DNA from: Dasyornis broadbenti
Taxonomy: Eukaryota > Chordata > Aves > Passeriformes > Dasyornithidae
Direction: 5' to 3'
Length of the DNA stretch: 64,000 bases
NCBI GenBank assembly: GCA_013397935.1
Contig: VZRN01006381.1
Location: 8,530 to 72,529, forward strand
Shown: piece after piece, positions 23,491 to 36,471 of the stretch
How positions within the stretch are numbered: position 1 is the first letter of the stretch
Layout of the letters: every line of letters starts with the position of its first letter
Notes under the pieces: model-generated
Seen by the model: only the letters and a program-made list of their open reading frames with translations
Database searches by the model: none
What the model was told of the DNA's origin: nothing
Translations under genes and position numbers: made by a program

Positions 23491-26097
23491 GATGAATTAG
23501 GGCATTTAAAGGAGAGCACAGAGGCTGCTTTCTGAGGCTTGGGCCTTAACTTTGTTCTTGGTCACAGCTCAGCTCACAGAAAGCATCATTCACACGCACA
23601 GACACTCGCAGGCCCTGGTTTATGATTAATCCCACCGCAGTGCACTCATGCTCCCATAACAAAAATGGTCCCTTTGTGGAACCTGATGGGCTCGAACAAG
23701 GCGACAGTATATTCGGGCAGTTTTTTTGACTACTAGGTAAAAAGTTCAAATTCAGCCCAAAACTGAAGGATGACTCAAGTTTCGTGTTTGGACTTTCTGA
23801 AAATTTTCTCTGAAAACAGCATGTGTGAGAGAGTACACATGTACAGGAAAAAGTGATTACTGGAGATGAGGAGGTAAAGAAGGAACACATCCAAGGATTC
23901 TTAATGCATTTGCACTTCTGTTCATAACAGCAGTGAAATGTCACTTGAATTCAGCATGTAATTATTCTTTGCTTCCCTGATATCTCCTGGCAACATTCCC
24001 TTTAGCACCTCGATTTTGTTTTCTCTAAGCTTGGCGCCAGTAATTGCCTAATTTGGTCCAGATATGATATGGTACAGTGCAGATTTACTATGCTGCAACA
24101 ACAAATTAGGATTAAAAGCTCCAGGGCAGCACTAAATCAAGGCTGCAGTGTTTCTTCTCCGAGTGCCAGGCAGAGACTCCAGCACAGCATCCAGAGCGCA
24201 GCTCCTGGGCTCCAGGAGGCTGCCCTTCCCACCCTTGGCCTGGGGTTGGGCACAGGGAATTTAAGCTGCTGGTACATTTCCGGGTCCCACCCCACTCCTC
24301 TCACCTCTCCCTGCCACTGGACATGAGGGCAGTGCTCCCCTGGCTGCGGCACAAGGTTTGTTCCACAGGTTCCTTCTCCTCCTGAGAGCCCCAGACAATC
24401 AAAGGGGGTCAGAGATCCAGAGGCACCACAGTGGAACTCCTGTTACTGATGGAGGGGGCGAGAGCAAGACAACTTGTGATAGTTTTACTGCATGAATCTC
24501 ATTCTGGATGAGTTCTGCATTCAAACCCTGTGGAGTTTGGAAATTTGAGTGTTTGTTCTTGACAGCTGGAAATAGCTGCTGCAGTGTGACTGCCATTCCT
24601 TGCACTCCTCCTATAAACAACCACAGATTTATAGGCCATTACAGGCCTTTGGTTATAATTCTGATGGGAAATGGATAACACAAATATTTCAGCGAAGATA
24701 CACATCTTTACCAATAATTTCTCATGTTGTGAACTCTGCTAAGATAATTATTGTTGTGATTAATAAGCTGCTAAACTAAGGTCACAGGCCTCAGTTCTTG
24801 AGAGAGAGGAGAACAAAACAATGACAGTGACAATTCACACTTTCCACACTTTTATGAATGTATAAAGTGATGCTGAGAAAGAGTAAGTCAGAAAAGAAGC
24901 AGAGAAGCAGAAAGAAGGCAAAACAACCGCATTGAACGCTGCATGGAAAGCACTCATGAAATATCATTCTTCAGTGTTTCAAAAGAACAATTAAATGCAC
25001 AAATAGTTCTTTTAGTATCAGTAGAAAGTCTGTAACTTCAGCAAAGCTGCAGCAGATGCTGAAAATATATTTGAACTAAGGTGCTTTATTCAGAGAAAAA
25101 GTGATTGCTAAATATGAGCAATACAGACTTGTCCTGAGCCTCAATTTGTACGTTCTCTAAAAATAACAGGTTGAATTTTATTAAGTTGCCCACAGAGCTC
25201 CTGCAAATCCAGAGAAATGCCACGGAATGACATCAGTTTTACTATCTGAGCACAAAGTAATTCTGTCAGTTGAGCTTGTGCTTTCTGAAACAATCAGACA
25301 CTGACTTGTAATGGGCTGGCAGCAGGCTCAGATTCACTTCATAGTGATCCCATTTAGTTCCTGACTATGACAGCTTCAGTTTAGGCAGAAGACTGAGGAT
25401 CACGGCCACATCTTGCTGTTCTTTCTGTACAGACAAGTCCTATTGAGCTCAGAGGAAGGCTTGTACCTGGGAAGACTGTAAATCTCAATTCTCTTTGATT
25501 AGTGTCTCACAAATGCACGTAGCCAAACTGATCTCTCTTATAACAAGTGTATCCTTGCTCCTGTGTGGATATCCCACTGATTTTTTCAAGATGCCTGTGT
25601 GTGAAAATCTGGTATGACAGCCCAAAATAATCATAACTACCTTTATTTTCTATATTTTTTGTTCTGAAAGGAGAGCTGCATGTGGTTGTCTGGGCTGATA
25701 ATTCTGCACTACTGGTGGTGCATTGGATCCCATGGGCTTTGGTGTCACACTCTTCCAGGCTGAGCTGAGATGAAATGACAGCAAAAACCTGGGATGCTGC
25801 TGTATCAAGAATTAGACCAAAAGAGGCAAGGGGGGAAAAAATGCCAAAAAAAAACTGCCATGAAAGGATGTTTTTCACAACATTTGTTAAATGCAGGTAA
25901 ACTTTCTGTCTGGCATAAAATCTGTAGAGTTCTATTAACACAATAAAGCTTTTATTAAAAGCCCTCAGGATCTTCCTCTGACTTTAGCAATTTTTGGAGG
26001 ACCATTATCCATAATGTTTGGGATGCCCAAAAACATCAATAAGCAGCACATAAGAGTATCTACAAAAGCTGCATGCTGTTCAGCTTCCTTTAAAGGG

Positions 26098-26110
26098 CTT
26101 CCAGGGGGCA
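26098..26110 (+). promoter_or_regulatory. CTCF-like core, 11 of 13
   Basis: CTTCCAGGGGGCA retains the strong inner part (CAGGGGGCA) of the CTCF core but misses two outer positions. Chance occurrence is likely. Confidence 0.15.
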
Positions 26111-27580
26111 CTGAGATAAAACTTCAGAAGCCTGGAGACTTTCTCCAGGAGAGGTCACAGCCTTGGAGCAACACTGAGGCTGCATCTCCCCAGGAGAGGC
26201 AAGTGAAGATCACGGGAGATCAAAGTTTTACCCCTTGACACTTTAACTCTGCAAAGAGACTTCCAGTTTTTATCTGTCAAAGTTCCAGGTACTTAGGCTT
26301 TGTCTCAATTATATATCAGTTCTCATAACTTTTACTGATTTATGATTTTCAGGGATTTTTTTATTTCCTCTTTCAACTAGCAGAGGTTGGAAATATCATT
26401 CTACTATTATATACACTGATGGGGCTAACGATTTTTTACTCCCTACCTATCAAAATGCATTAAGGAAATATAAAGGAAGAATTCACCATCTCTTTATCTC
26501 TGTGCATCTGCAGGAAGTTGAAAGAAAATGATAAATGGCAAAACATAAGAGCAAAGGCTCCCAAAATTAAGGAAATGGCATGATTAAGTTCTGTATTTTA
26601 AATTAGAAATAACTGCTCTGAATACATAAGTAATCAGACATCCATTTATATCCTGGTTAGAATCTGAAGCTTTATTAATTGCAGTGGAATCACATACAAA
26701 ATGAAGACTTCCTCCAAAAAACCAGGCTCATTCAAAGATAAACTTAATATTTTATGATAGTATTTTCCACATTAGAGTTCTGGGCATGGCTAAATCATGG
26801 TGGATAAACATGCATATATTTAAACAGAGAAAGGATACACTCTTTTAGCCTAAAAACTGAGCCACAGAAAAAACACTCGACTGAAAACTGATTATTCATA
26901 TGAATCATTAGTCAAACAGAGGTGAGAACCAAAAAAATATGAGTTACTATTTCTATTTATAATGTTCAAGTTTATGTGGCATTTCTAAAGGCCTTTTCTG
27001 TCACACCCAGTTGCTCCATGTTGTTAGAGATGAAAACTAGATCAAAGGATGGTCTGTGCTGCTAGTACTCACCTAGTAAACACCCAGTCCCCTTTTCCTT
27101 TCAGTCATATCCTTTTTTGCACTAAATAAATCTGGGATGACTCCTGTGTTTTTGCCATTAACTTCATCTCAAGAATTCCACTGGATGCAGCAAAATGAAG
27201 ACAAATACCAGATGAATATTCAGAAAATCTGGGTAAAGTACTGAATATCTAATATTTCATTTAAAAAGTGAGGTCTACGTTTTATCACATCATGAGAGCA
27301 CCCATAATTTATGTGTTCTGCCATCTACACTTTATGAGATTATTTCATATTCAAGGGAAACATGTACTTCTTATGACAAGTTATACAGTGTGATCATTGC
27401 AGTAGTTAATCTGTAGAAAAAATGAGTTAAAAATAACAGGCGTGCTTGCTAAGCCATGTTAGCAATGAATGTGGGTTTTAACTTGAATCTTAAAGAAGTA
27501 CAGTATTTCTTCCTCATAATCCTGCCTGGAGTTTGCAGAGCATGATTTGTCCTCCACTTGCTACTTTTGCCACAGCCAGG

Positions 27581-27663
27581 TTTTTTTTTTGGTTTTTTTT
27601 TTTTTNNNNNNNNNNNNNNNNNNNNNNNNNNNNNNNNNTTTTTTTTGTTTTTGTTTTTTTTTT
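27581..27663. repeat. T-rich tract containing an assembly gap
   Basis: T runs with occasional GG or G flank 33 N at 27606-27638. The gap sits inside the low-complexity tract, so its true length and sequence are unknown. Confidence 0.95.
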
Positions 27664-27834
27664 CCTATTACAAATCCCACATAGTTTTTCCAGGAACTTG
27701 GGAGAACCTTGACAACAAATCTGTGCCATGAGGAAAGGCAGAAATAATAGAAAAGCTGAGCTCACAATAACCACAAATCACTCATTAAATGACAAACCAG
27801 ATCTCCACTTCATTCACCCCTCTGCCAGTGTGGG

Positions 27835-27851
27835 TAAATAAATAAATAAAT
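27835..27851. repeat. (AAAT)n microsatellite
   Basis: About four TAAA units. Confidence 0.9.
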
Positions 27852-29823
27852 CTTTCTAAATAAAAAATGTGCATCACTGATGTTCTCAGCTGCAGCAAAC
27901 ATTTTCCTATATGAAAAAAACTCCTCTGAGTTCATGCTCAGGATATGCCCCTAACAAAAGCAATCTTAAAATGAACCTTCTGTAGCTCTCCCCTTGATTA
28001 TTTTATTGTTTGCTACCCTCTGCTGGTTTTTTTCCTTTGTCACATTGAAGAGAGGCTGCTGATTTTCACTGTGCAAGCCTTCTGTAAAGGTGACTTACAA
28101 AGTTCGCTAAATTCTTCCATCTCCACCGGCATGGACAGGGACATTCATCCAGATCACCAGTTTGGATGAAATCGCTAAAATCCAAAAATTCCTGGGAACA
28201 CAGCAATTACACTTCCTCAGCTCTCCTGTGCAGTGCCAATTTATTGAGTCTGATGCTTAGATATAGCAACTATGCCTATTTTCCTGACTTCTTGAGTAAA
28301 AATACAAAAACCCTCCACATACTTCCACACCATTTGGATGACAGCTCCATGTGCCCTTGATCTTCACATTCCTCTGAAACATTTTTCTCATTCATGATTT
28401 GTATGGATTTGAGAGAGGAAAAAAAGAAAAAAGTGGACATCTTATAGAAAATTAGGTAATCTTGACAGCAAACAGACCTTTCAATGCAAAACTGCAGGGG
28501 GAAAATATAGTTTGCAGCTGCAAATACATCACACTTGAAATCACAGGTAAAATCATTTCCCTGCAGTGTTTGGCTGTTCTCAGAAAATTGTGTTTAGCCC
28601 TGAGACTCTCATTATTGAGAAGAGTTGTAAATTTGAGAGAGGTCAGTGCAAAGCCACTGATATGATTAAAGTGGGCTGGAGGCACTGACTTATGAAGGAA
28701 GATGAAAAGATCTAAATAAACATGGTCTGGCTGTGGAATGCTTTAAAAGCATCAAGATAACCATTAACAAATAGCTGAAGGATATGAAAACTAAGCAGAG
28801 AAAAGATATATCTCAGGTACCACAAAGGAGAATAACCAAAACTAATGAGATGAAAATTAAACAAGGAATAATCTAAGCCAAGTGTCTGGATAAGCTCCTA
28901 GAAGTGGAATGCATCATTCCATGGAGCACTCCCTCGGGTATAATGCAAAACCTATGGGCTGAGACAAATAGAGCTGGAGAGACGAAGCTGGAGTGGTTGA
29001 ATAAAGGGTGTAACCCTGCCTTTATAGAGAAGGAGGACAAAAAAGTACAAACAGGTCTTTTTCAACCCTAATATCTCTGAATTACTACGGAGATACCCCA
29101 GCTATTAATGCAATTCTATTGTCAAGGATTTTGGTCATGCATAGAAAGTATGATGGATTCTGTGAGTGGCATGGCTTCAGGTTCACAGAAATTCTGTGTC
29201 CATTGCAACTGGACAAAATAGTTCATGCACACTTTCATTCACCAGTGTCCACAGTTGTTCTTTTGCAGGACCGTTCTCAGTTCATTCTTTCCTCTGTCTG
29301 AACTGGTATTGGGGATTGCCCTGACCCAGCTGCAGCACCTTGCACTCAGGGCACTTGTGATTTTGAGGCCATTGCACCCAAACCCTCAGAGTTAAGAAGC
29401 TTAAGTCCCAATGTTTTCAGGTGTGTTTTGCCCTTAGAAAAGCCTGACCTAAGTAAACTGCCCAAGATCAGGTGTGCAGCCTTTTTCAGAGTGAGAACTT
29501 GAAATTAATCCCCCAGATCCCAACTCCTGATGGAGCCAGTGGATTCCCTTTCTTTGAAATGAAAGACAGTCTTGATGTGAGACTCAAAATGTTCCTCTCA
29601 GTTTCCTCGTTAGGCACAGTGACTGTCAAATTAAATTTTTACAAACAATGATGTGAGATGAATCACATTCTTCTCATCACAGAGAATGACCCCTCGTGCT
29701 GTGATCAGTGAGATGCCCACTCACTTTTTGATAAGATATCTGTTTTGAAAGCAGCAAACTTCAAAAACAGAATCACACAGCTAAAGGGGAAAGGGTAAGA
29801 TGGCAATCTGCCAACTGGATTTT

Positions 29824-29860
29824 AAAAAAAACCAAACAAACAAAAAAAAAAAAAAAAAAA
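29824..29860. repeat. A-rich tract
   Basis: A runs separated by CC and C, including an uninterrupted run of about 19 A, followed by a C-rich stretch. Confidence 0.9.
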
Positions 29861-30852
29861 CACAACCCCCAAACCCAATCCTTATAGGTTATATACTGAA
29901 GTCATTATCTATTTTACAGCTATAAAAAAGCACATTAAAATGTCCCAGTGTGCTTGTAGCAGGATCATGATTTGTTGGTGCCTGAGAGGCCAGCTCAGTG
30001 CAGGCTGACAGGTGGTTAGGTCAGAGAGAAATACGGCATCCGTGCTCCCACTCAGGAGCTGGTACCAGCTCTGGATGATTTGCCAAATGAGGATCTATTT
30101 GCAAGGTTTCGGTTTTGACAGATGAATAGCCCATCCAAGATTTTTCAGTGCTAGGGCATCCAAGAGATTGCCCCATTTATGGTGCTTTCTGCAACCTACA
30201 GGCATTTTAATCAGCTTTACTGGCGTTTTAACAAACTGAGTTTGCCTTTGGTATCTCGGATACCGAGATCTGCACACATCTTCAAAGCAGAAACAAGAGG
30301 AAGGAAAAGAGAAAATGCAGAGTCCCATGAATTTACCAGAGATGAAGTTATGCACAATGAAACTACCCCAGAGTGAAAGGCAGAATAAAAAGGTGATGAG
30401 ATCCTGCAAAGACCAACAAACTTATTAAAATTTTATGTCTTCAGTATACATTGAGTTTTAAACTTTTGGTCCTGGTGCACCCAAGTTCACAAAGTCTGTT
30501 CCTCTCAAGCTGATCAGACTTCAGGTTGTGCCAATGTCACCTGTCGCTTAATTGTGACACCCTGAAGTCAAGGTGGAAATCTTTGAAACACACAAAGCAC
30601 CATTTGGATCAGAAAATGCAATTCAACACTTGGTTCATTCAACCCACAATGGAGTACTTGAAAGTGCACATGGACAGTGCAACATATGCATGAAATGAAG
30701 ATTTCCCTCTATTCTTACAGGAACTGGCCTGGTAATGAGAAAAAGATGGCACTTGTAATGACACAGAGTCATTTGCCATCATGTTGGGACATTGAGCTCT
30801 TGCTGAAAGAACAAATTATCAACTACAAAAGACAACTTTGCTTTGATTTTTC

Positions 30853-30870
30853 TTTTTTTTTTTTTTTTTT
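30853..30870. repeat. Poly(T) tract
   Basis: Eighteen consecutive T. Confidence 0.9.
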
Positions 30871-31204
30871 AATTAAGAATTTCAAAGTACAAATAAGGAT
30901 TAAGCTTCCTTCCTAAGCTTTCTCTGAAGAACAACCCAGAGAGGGCTTTTTTTCATCCATGCTTTCATTTGGAGTTATTGGTAGATGACCTGTAAATAAA
31001 CTGAAGTATCTTCTCCCAGGAAAAATCACATCTAGTCCAGTGCATTAAATATCTCAGCTACACCAACAGAGTTAGAAAATAGAGGAGAAAAAGATTTCTC
31101 CGTTGCGAACTCAGTTTTTATTTTAGGGAATCTGTATCAGCTCATCACACCAAAGCCCTCTGAGGCCCACTATTCAAATCAGGATTTTTATCTGTCTCAT
31201 TGTC

Positions 31205-32232
31205 TGTCGTGGTTTAGCTTGGCCCAGGTTTTTCTAGTTGGGCGGGCCCACAAAGTTGGCTCCTCGGTGAAGCTTCTCGAAGCCTTCACCATGTCCAGCT
31301 CTGAGGTGATGGACATGCTGCTGGCCAAGGCTGGGCCAATTAGAGATGTTGGTTACGCCTCTGTGAAAAACATATTTAAGAAGAAATCAAAACAATGGGT
31401 GCACGCACTTTTCCTTAGCCAGAGGAGGAGGAGGAGGTGAGAGTGTGTGAGGGAAAACAACATGGAGAGACCAAGGTCAGTGGAGAAGGAGGGGGAGAAG
31501 AAGCTCCAGGCGCTGGAGCTCTGCAGCCTCTGCAGGCCGTGGTGAGACCCATGGTGAAGCAGGGGGTGCCCCTGCAGCCCATGGGGGCCCACGGGAAATG
31601 CTGAGATTCACTCGCCCATGCCGTAGCGAGTGGATACCCTGAAAGTGGCCGTGTTCCAGAGGGAGTCCTAGTGGAGAAACAGGCCTTGACTTGCACTCTG
31701 AGACTGAACTGAGTGCCCCACATGGAGTGGGTGGGTGCCTGAGAGAGAGATACTGAGGTCCAGCAGAAGTCTGTTAAAGAGGAGAAGCCTTGACCCCGAG
31801 ATGCAAACGGCCTNTTGGGGAGACTGCTTGCCTGTGTGGGGACCAGCGTCACTGCAGCGCTGTCGGGCGGGCGGCTGACAGTGAGACCCATGGCTGCGCA
31901 GAGGAAAAGAGCCTCTCCCCGGGCAGGGGAAGAAGATCTGGGTGATGAACTGACCTAACCCTCCCCCCATACCTTGTTCCCTTGTGCAGCTGCTGGGAAG
32001 GAGGGAGGGGGGTGAGCGGAGAAACGGTGGCCTTGAAGGGTTTATTTTACTTCTCATTTACTCCTCTGACTCTGTTAGCAATAAATTAGATCACTTTGCA
32101 ACCTAAGTCAGTCCTGTTTTGCCTATTCTAAGTGCGTCTTCTCCCGGGTTTCCTTATCTCAACTCATGAGCCCTGAGTGTGGGTGTGTTAATTTGCGGGT
32201 ACCTGGCATTTGGCCGGGCTCAAACCATGACA
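31205..32232 (+). mobile_element. Complete ERVL-type solo LTR (1.03 kb)
   Basis: The element starts TGTCGTGGTTTAGCTTGG and ends GGCCGGGCTCAAACCATGACA minus its last base group, so it has TG...CA termini. The ends are near-inverted: TGTCGTGGTTTAGC against TGTCATGGTTTGAGC in reverse complement. Flanking bases are TTGTC on the left and CTGTC on the right, a 4-of-5 match to a 5-bp target-site duplication. An AATAAA lies at about 32081, followed downstream by CTTATCTCAACTCATGAG. That U5-like motif is shared with the LTR at 12540, so the two families are related and both are on the plus strand. A short (AGG)n lies at 31423-31437 and one ambiguous base at 31814. No viral coding region is attached. 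ORFs of up to 158 codons inside it are fortuitous. Confidence 0.75.
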
Positions 32233-32710
32233 CTGTCCAACCCTCAAGACATCCTGGTCCAGCTTGGATATGGGAACAATGACAGTGCCAAGCTCAGGAT
32301 ACCCTCTGCTCTCCCTCATCCAGCCACATCCCCAGGACATCAGGTGAGTCAAGAGAGGTTTAAACCCATTCGGACAGCTCCCAGTCACCCTCTCCATCCC
32401 ACAGCCAGGAATGTGCTCCCTGGTTTACCCAGGGCCCAAGCAAGGCTGACCAGCCTGGAGCTTCCCCTTTGGCCAACCTTTTGGAAGGTTTTCCACTCCC
32501 TTTTGGAATATGGGTGCAACAGTTCCCGTTCCTTGGTGACAAGGGTCATCCCAGAGGTGACAGATGTCTCACCCTGCACAGGCTTACAGCACCCTTGGAT
32601 AAAACCCATCCTGTCCATGGTGTCCGTGGTGTCCATGGTGTCCATCCTGTCCCACTGACCCAGGGAGAGGTTGTCTCCAGCCTGGTATTGTCTCCAGCCA
32701 TCCCAGCTTG
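32233..32710. other. GC-richer sequence after the LTR
   Basis: Between the LTR end and a CR1 end lies about 480 bp that is GC-richer than its surroundings and open in several frames on both strands, including a 159-codon plus ORF that starts inside the LTR. No domain is recognised. It may be a further diverged repeat or the body of the downstream CR1. Confidence 0.45.
32614..32649. repeat. 9-bp minisatellite
   Basis: Four units of TCCATGGTG: two exact, one TCCGTGGTG and one TCCATCCTG. Confidence 0.85.
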
Positions 32711-32818
32711 ATGCTCACACAGGCCTCAAGCAGCCTGGTCTGTTGGGAGTTGGGACTGGATGTTCTTTCAGGTCCCTTCCAAGCCCTTAATGTTCCACAG
32801 TTCTGTGATTCCATGATT
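32711..32818 (+). mobile_element. CR1 LINE 3'-end fragment
   Basis: CAGCCTGGTCTGTTGGGAGT, then GGACTGGATGTTCTTTCAGG, then TCCCTTCCAAGCCC and finally TTCTGTGATTCCATGATT. These are the CR1 landmarks 'AACCTGGTCTAGTGGGAGG..GATGATCTTTAAGGTCCCTTCCAACCC..ATTCTATGATTCTATGATT' in order, plus strand. The left edge is approximate. Confidence 0.85.
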
Positions 32819-34915
32819 TAGTACCTCTGCCTTCTGTGCCTACTGTCACGCCAAATCAATTAATGTCTTAATCACGGCATCAATAACTCAGCTACAGAAC
32901 AAATGAGGCCTCAGCATGTTTATTTCTCCCTCAGAAACACAGATTAATAATAATTAAAATATTTCTTAATTAAGAAAACAGTGGTTTGGGGAGGGAAGAG
33001 TGTTAGTCTTGTTATTAGAAATAGATGTACAGCAACAGTACAAATATACCCAGATAAACCATTAAATGGAGAAGATACAGATCTGAATAAATGCTGAACA
33101 GATTTTATCCTTAATTTACTGTATTTTGCATCATTCGGGGACTTATTCCTAAACTATTGCCGAACAAACCTGCCTGAACACTGCTCCAGGTACCCCTGGA
33201 ATATTTATATTATGTCTCAGTTCAGAACAGCTGAACCAGGACTACTACCAGCAGCATTCGTCAATTGTTATTTAGATTTCCTTCACAATTTTTTTCCTGT
33301 AAAAGTCCAGACATACTATTTACAATATTTCACTTTTTTTCCTAGTTCACAGATCAAGAGCAAGCTTTAACTTTCACCCCAAGTGAGGTGATATTAATAT
33401 CATACTTTTTCTAGCCCATGGTAGCTTGACACAACTCATCTACTTCATATGTGGCTTTTCTCATTGACTCAATTTTAAAGCATACTTTTTTGCTTTCTTT
33501 TTGTCCCCACTTTGATTAAGTTTCCTCCACTGGAACACTTATATCCTGCTAATTTGCAGTGTCCCTGTTATAAACTGGAGGGGAAAAAGCACTTTTTGTC
33601 CCAAAGAAAATCAGCTTTTATATATACCGGAGCTGAATTATTTCATTTTAGGTCACTTGACTAATGTTAGTTTTTCAATGCTGTAAATACATTCAGACTT
33701 AGGGTCTAGGGGTGCTTTTAACATCATCTTGGCCTGACCAATTCAAGATAATTGAATTTGTGAAAACAAATAGCAACAGTTAGCACGATACCATGCGTGT
33801 CAGCACTACCTTATCTGCCTAAGAGAGCTTCTGATCTTCAGATTACAGCAGTCCCTCCTCACTCTGGATAAAATTGCCTCCCATGCACAGCCCACCATGT
33901 AAAATCCGATAAATTTATAAATGCTAATTCCACCTTTCCTTTGTTGAGGGAGCAAAACTGCTTGCTTAAAACACAAAAAGGCATAACAAACTTGTCTCGA
34001 GGTTGATCACTCAACGCTGATTCCTTTAGTCATTTTGAGACATCAAAGGGACATTTTGCCTCCAGCCTTTGCCATTTGTTTCTGTAAACTCGTGTGTTCT
34101 TGTCCCCTCCTGACCTCCTCTCGGCCCCGGGTCTTTATCTGTTATCTGCAGTAGGATCTCTTTGGTTTCTGACAGCACTGGCAGGAAAAGATGCACTGCC
34201 ACAACTCTGTGAGGGCTTGAAAGAGTGCCAAGTACATTGTCACGGCACAAAGCAAACCTGGGGAATTTTCAGTCAGTTTCTGATTCGTTTTCACTGGGGA
34301 AACCGAGGCCGTGGAGGAACTCCAGCTGAGCATTGGTTAGAACTCTCCCAGGAAGAAAGTACAGCAACTCCACCAGTCACCAAACCCTCCAGATCAGGGC
34401 AAGCAGCAGAAAGAAACCTGCTCGGCTCCACCAAAACACATGTAAAGAGAGGGACCTGTGCAAGAGGGGTCCCAGAAATGTGAACAACCCTGGAGGTCTG
34501 GCCTTTGATTTCTCCAGCAACGAAGAAACTCCAGAGCCACAACCAACTCATTTCCCATTGGGTGTGCAGCTTCCATCCCTCACCCTTGCCAACACCTCCT
34601 GGGAGAGCAAAGATGCACAAATTTCAGGGAAAGAATAAAGTTCTCCCTCGCCAGATGAAAAACTACAATGGTTTAGGCAGCCATCCCCACCACAACGGGA
34701 GGGTCCCGGATGATACAGAAGGGAACAGGTCACACTCTGTCTCTCTCTGTTGAATAATGATGATTTACATATTTAGCTTTTGTCTTGAAACGTAAGGAAG
34801 AAATTCTGCCATGCCTGTTGTATTCTGCAAAATTATTCTTCCCACTTTGCTCACACAGGCCCCAGACTGAAATATTTACTGCCTTTCAGTGACCAACTCT
34901 TGATAACATGAGTGA

Positions 34916-34971
34916 GACTGGATGAGCTTAAAAGTCTTTTCCAACCTACAGGATTGTATGATTTTATCATG
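34916..34971 (+). mobile_element. CR1 LINE 3'-end fragment
   Basis: GACTGGATGAGCTTAAAAGT then CTTTTCCAACCTACAGGATT then GTATGATTTTATCATG match the CR1 3' end (GACTAGATGATCTT..GGTC..TTCCAACCT..ATTCTATGATTCTATGAT). Short and diverged. Confidence 0.8.
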
Positions 34972-35658
34972 TGAATTTTCCAAGGAATTAACTGTGCATA
35001 GAAATACATCTTTAAGTGAAGGTTTGAGCAACAGAAGAGTCTTTGCTCAAATCAGTCCCTTAGTACCTTGCCAATATTCCAGGTAACATGCTAACAATAA
35101 AACAAATATTAAGTTATAGACTAAAGCATATACTAAGAAATAGCCCCAAAACAAGGGCTTATTAAAGGGTACCATGGAAAACATCATGCACTACAGACCA
35201 AAATACTGTAAGACTCATCTTTGTCATGGCTGAGGATGGATAATCCTCACAAACATTCTGAAAAGCAGTGTAAATATTCCTCATTTCTCTAGGCCTGACA
35301 TCACTTTTTAGTAGTGGTAAGAGGCTTGTTAAGCTGAATCTCCCTTGTTTTTTCTGAGGCACCACAGTAAAAAAATCAGCAGGAGGGGAAATGTATTTCA
35401 TGAAAGTCTAAACAGTGTGTGGAGAGTTAAGAGGAAATGGGAGACAGCAGAGAGCTTCAGCATGAAGGGAGGAGACTCTCTCCTTTTCATGAGGACCACA
35501 ATGTCATCAGTCAAACATCAGATCATCCTGATTTCCCTGTTCCAGAGAAAATTAAGACATTTATCAAGACATTTACCATTTACTAAAAGATCAAATTTGA
35601 TTTTAGGCAAATGCCAGCTGTTTCGGTTTGCATTAATGTATTTTTCTCTGTGTTTATA

Positions 35659-35702
35659 ATTTTTTTTTCTTACTTTAAAAAAAGTAATTTTTTTTTTTTT
35701 TT
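35659..35702. repeat. T-rich tract with A/T inverted repeat
   Basis: Two T runs flank a perfect 7-bp inverted repeat, TTACTTT and AAAGTAA, at 35670-35676 and 35681-35687 with an AAAA spacer. Confidence 0.85.
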
Positions 35703-36471
35703 AATACCCTCCTGAGATCTCCTGAGAACACCAGAAACTCAGGGAGGAATTGCAGAGCAGTGTCATTCACACCTTCAGCCTCCCTGAAAGCTCTTTACAA
35801 AGTCCTGAGAGGCCCCTTGGTTGCCACGAGTGCCATTTCACCACTGCCCACCCGTGCTGTGGCAGGTGAGTTCCGAAGCTCAGGATAATGGGAAGGGCAT
35901 GGGAAAGGGTTTCCTATATAATTACAGCATTTTCCATCTTTTCACTTCACTGAGCATCCCTCAGTCCTCCTATGAGAGAAGAAAAGGTCTCAGCTCTCTC
36001 TGTTGCCCCATCTTCTGGGGTTTTTTCTGCTATGGCTACAATTCCTCTACACTTTCAATAATGTAAACTTCTTCCACTGTTTCGAGCTCTCTTCATGTGA
36101 AAAATCCTCTGACACTTCAAATGATGTGCTTTGTACTTGAATCTTTATTTAAGGCAGGATGACCTTAATATAAAGATTTTCTCTCAGATTTATTTATGAT
36201 AGTGCTACTAGAGTTAATACTTGTTCAAGCTTTAAGCATTATTTTTATGTAATGAAAACAAGGCTATAAATAAAAATAAAACTAGCTGTCATTTCTCACC
36301 TTAAAACCAAACAAAGGATAGTCAGACACCAAGCTTGTATACTTCTAGCATTTTCCCTGACATTCTGGAGTTCCTGAAGCATTAAGCACAGAAATAACGA
36401 TAATGCATCTATACACATAACAGAAATACTGCAATTTCAGCTTTGTTTTGCACATTTTCCCTGACATAACC

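Larger units (their letters stand above)
22962..27580. other. Non-coding sequence with a CpG-rich patch
   Basis: Mostly unique AT-rich DNA. A CpG-rich patch at 23.39-23.49 kb is listed separately. The segment 24.0-24.35 kb shifts from TAAT-bearing AT-rich to GC-rich sequence and may be conserved. A 144-codon minus-strand ORF at 25507-25941 shows no domain. Confidence 0.55.
27664..31204. other. Non-coding unique sequence
   Basis: AT-rich, with (AAAT)n at 27.83 kb, an A-rich tract at 29.82 kb, and a T run at 30.85 kb. A CTCF-like match (12 of 13) lies on the minus strand at 28014-28026, reading CCAGCAGAGGGTA. No gene recognised. Confidence 0.55.
32819..36471. other. Non-coding unique sequence
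   Basis: Unique DNA with one CR1 end at 34.92 kb and a T/A-rich inverted repeat at 35.67 kb. The 34.09-34.75 kb part is open in several frames on both strands, but no frame has a domain or consistent splice context. Confidence 0.5.

Noticed and set aside
25507..25941. 144-codon minus-strand ORF
   Set aside because: AT-rich neutral-looking sequence with no recognised motif. A length like this can occur by chance in 64 kb.
28700..29060. Possible old LINE fragment
   Set aside because: No consistent run of CR1 or other LINE landmarks could be followed in either orientation.
29590..29630. CTCAGTTTCCTC resembling the MIR core
   Set aside because: Twelve bases match, but the sequence on both sides does not continue as MIR.
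31415..31891. 158-codon minus-strand ORF
   Set aside because: Lies wholly inside the LTR, antisense to it, and spans an ambiguous base. Not coding.
32179..32658. 159-codon plus-strand ORF, the longest in the window
   Set aside because: It starts inside the LTR 3' end and runs into a 9-bp minisatellite. There is no domain, and frames on the other strand are equally open.
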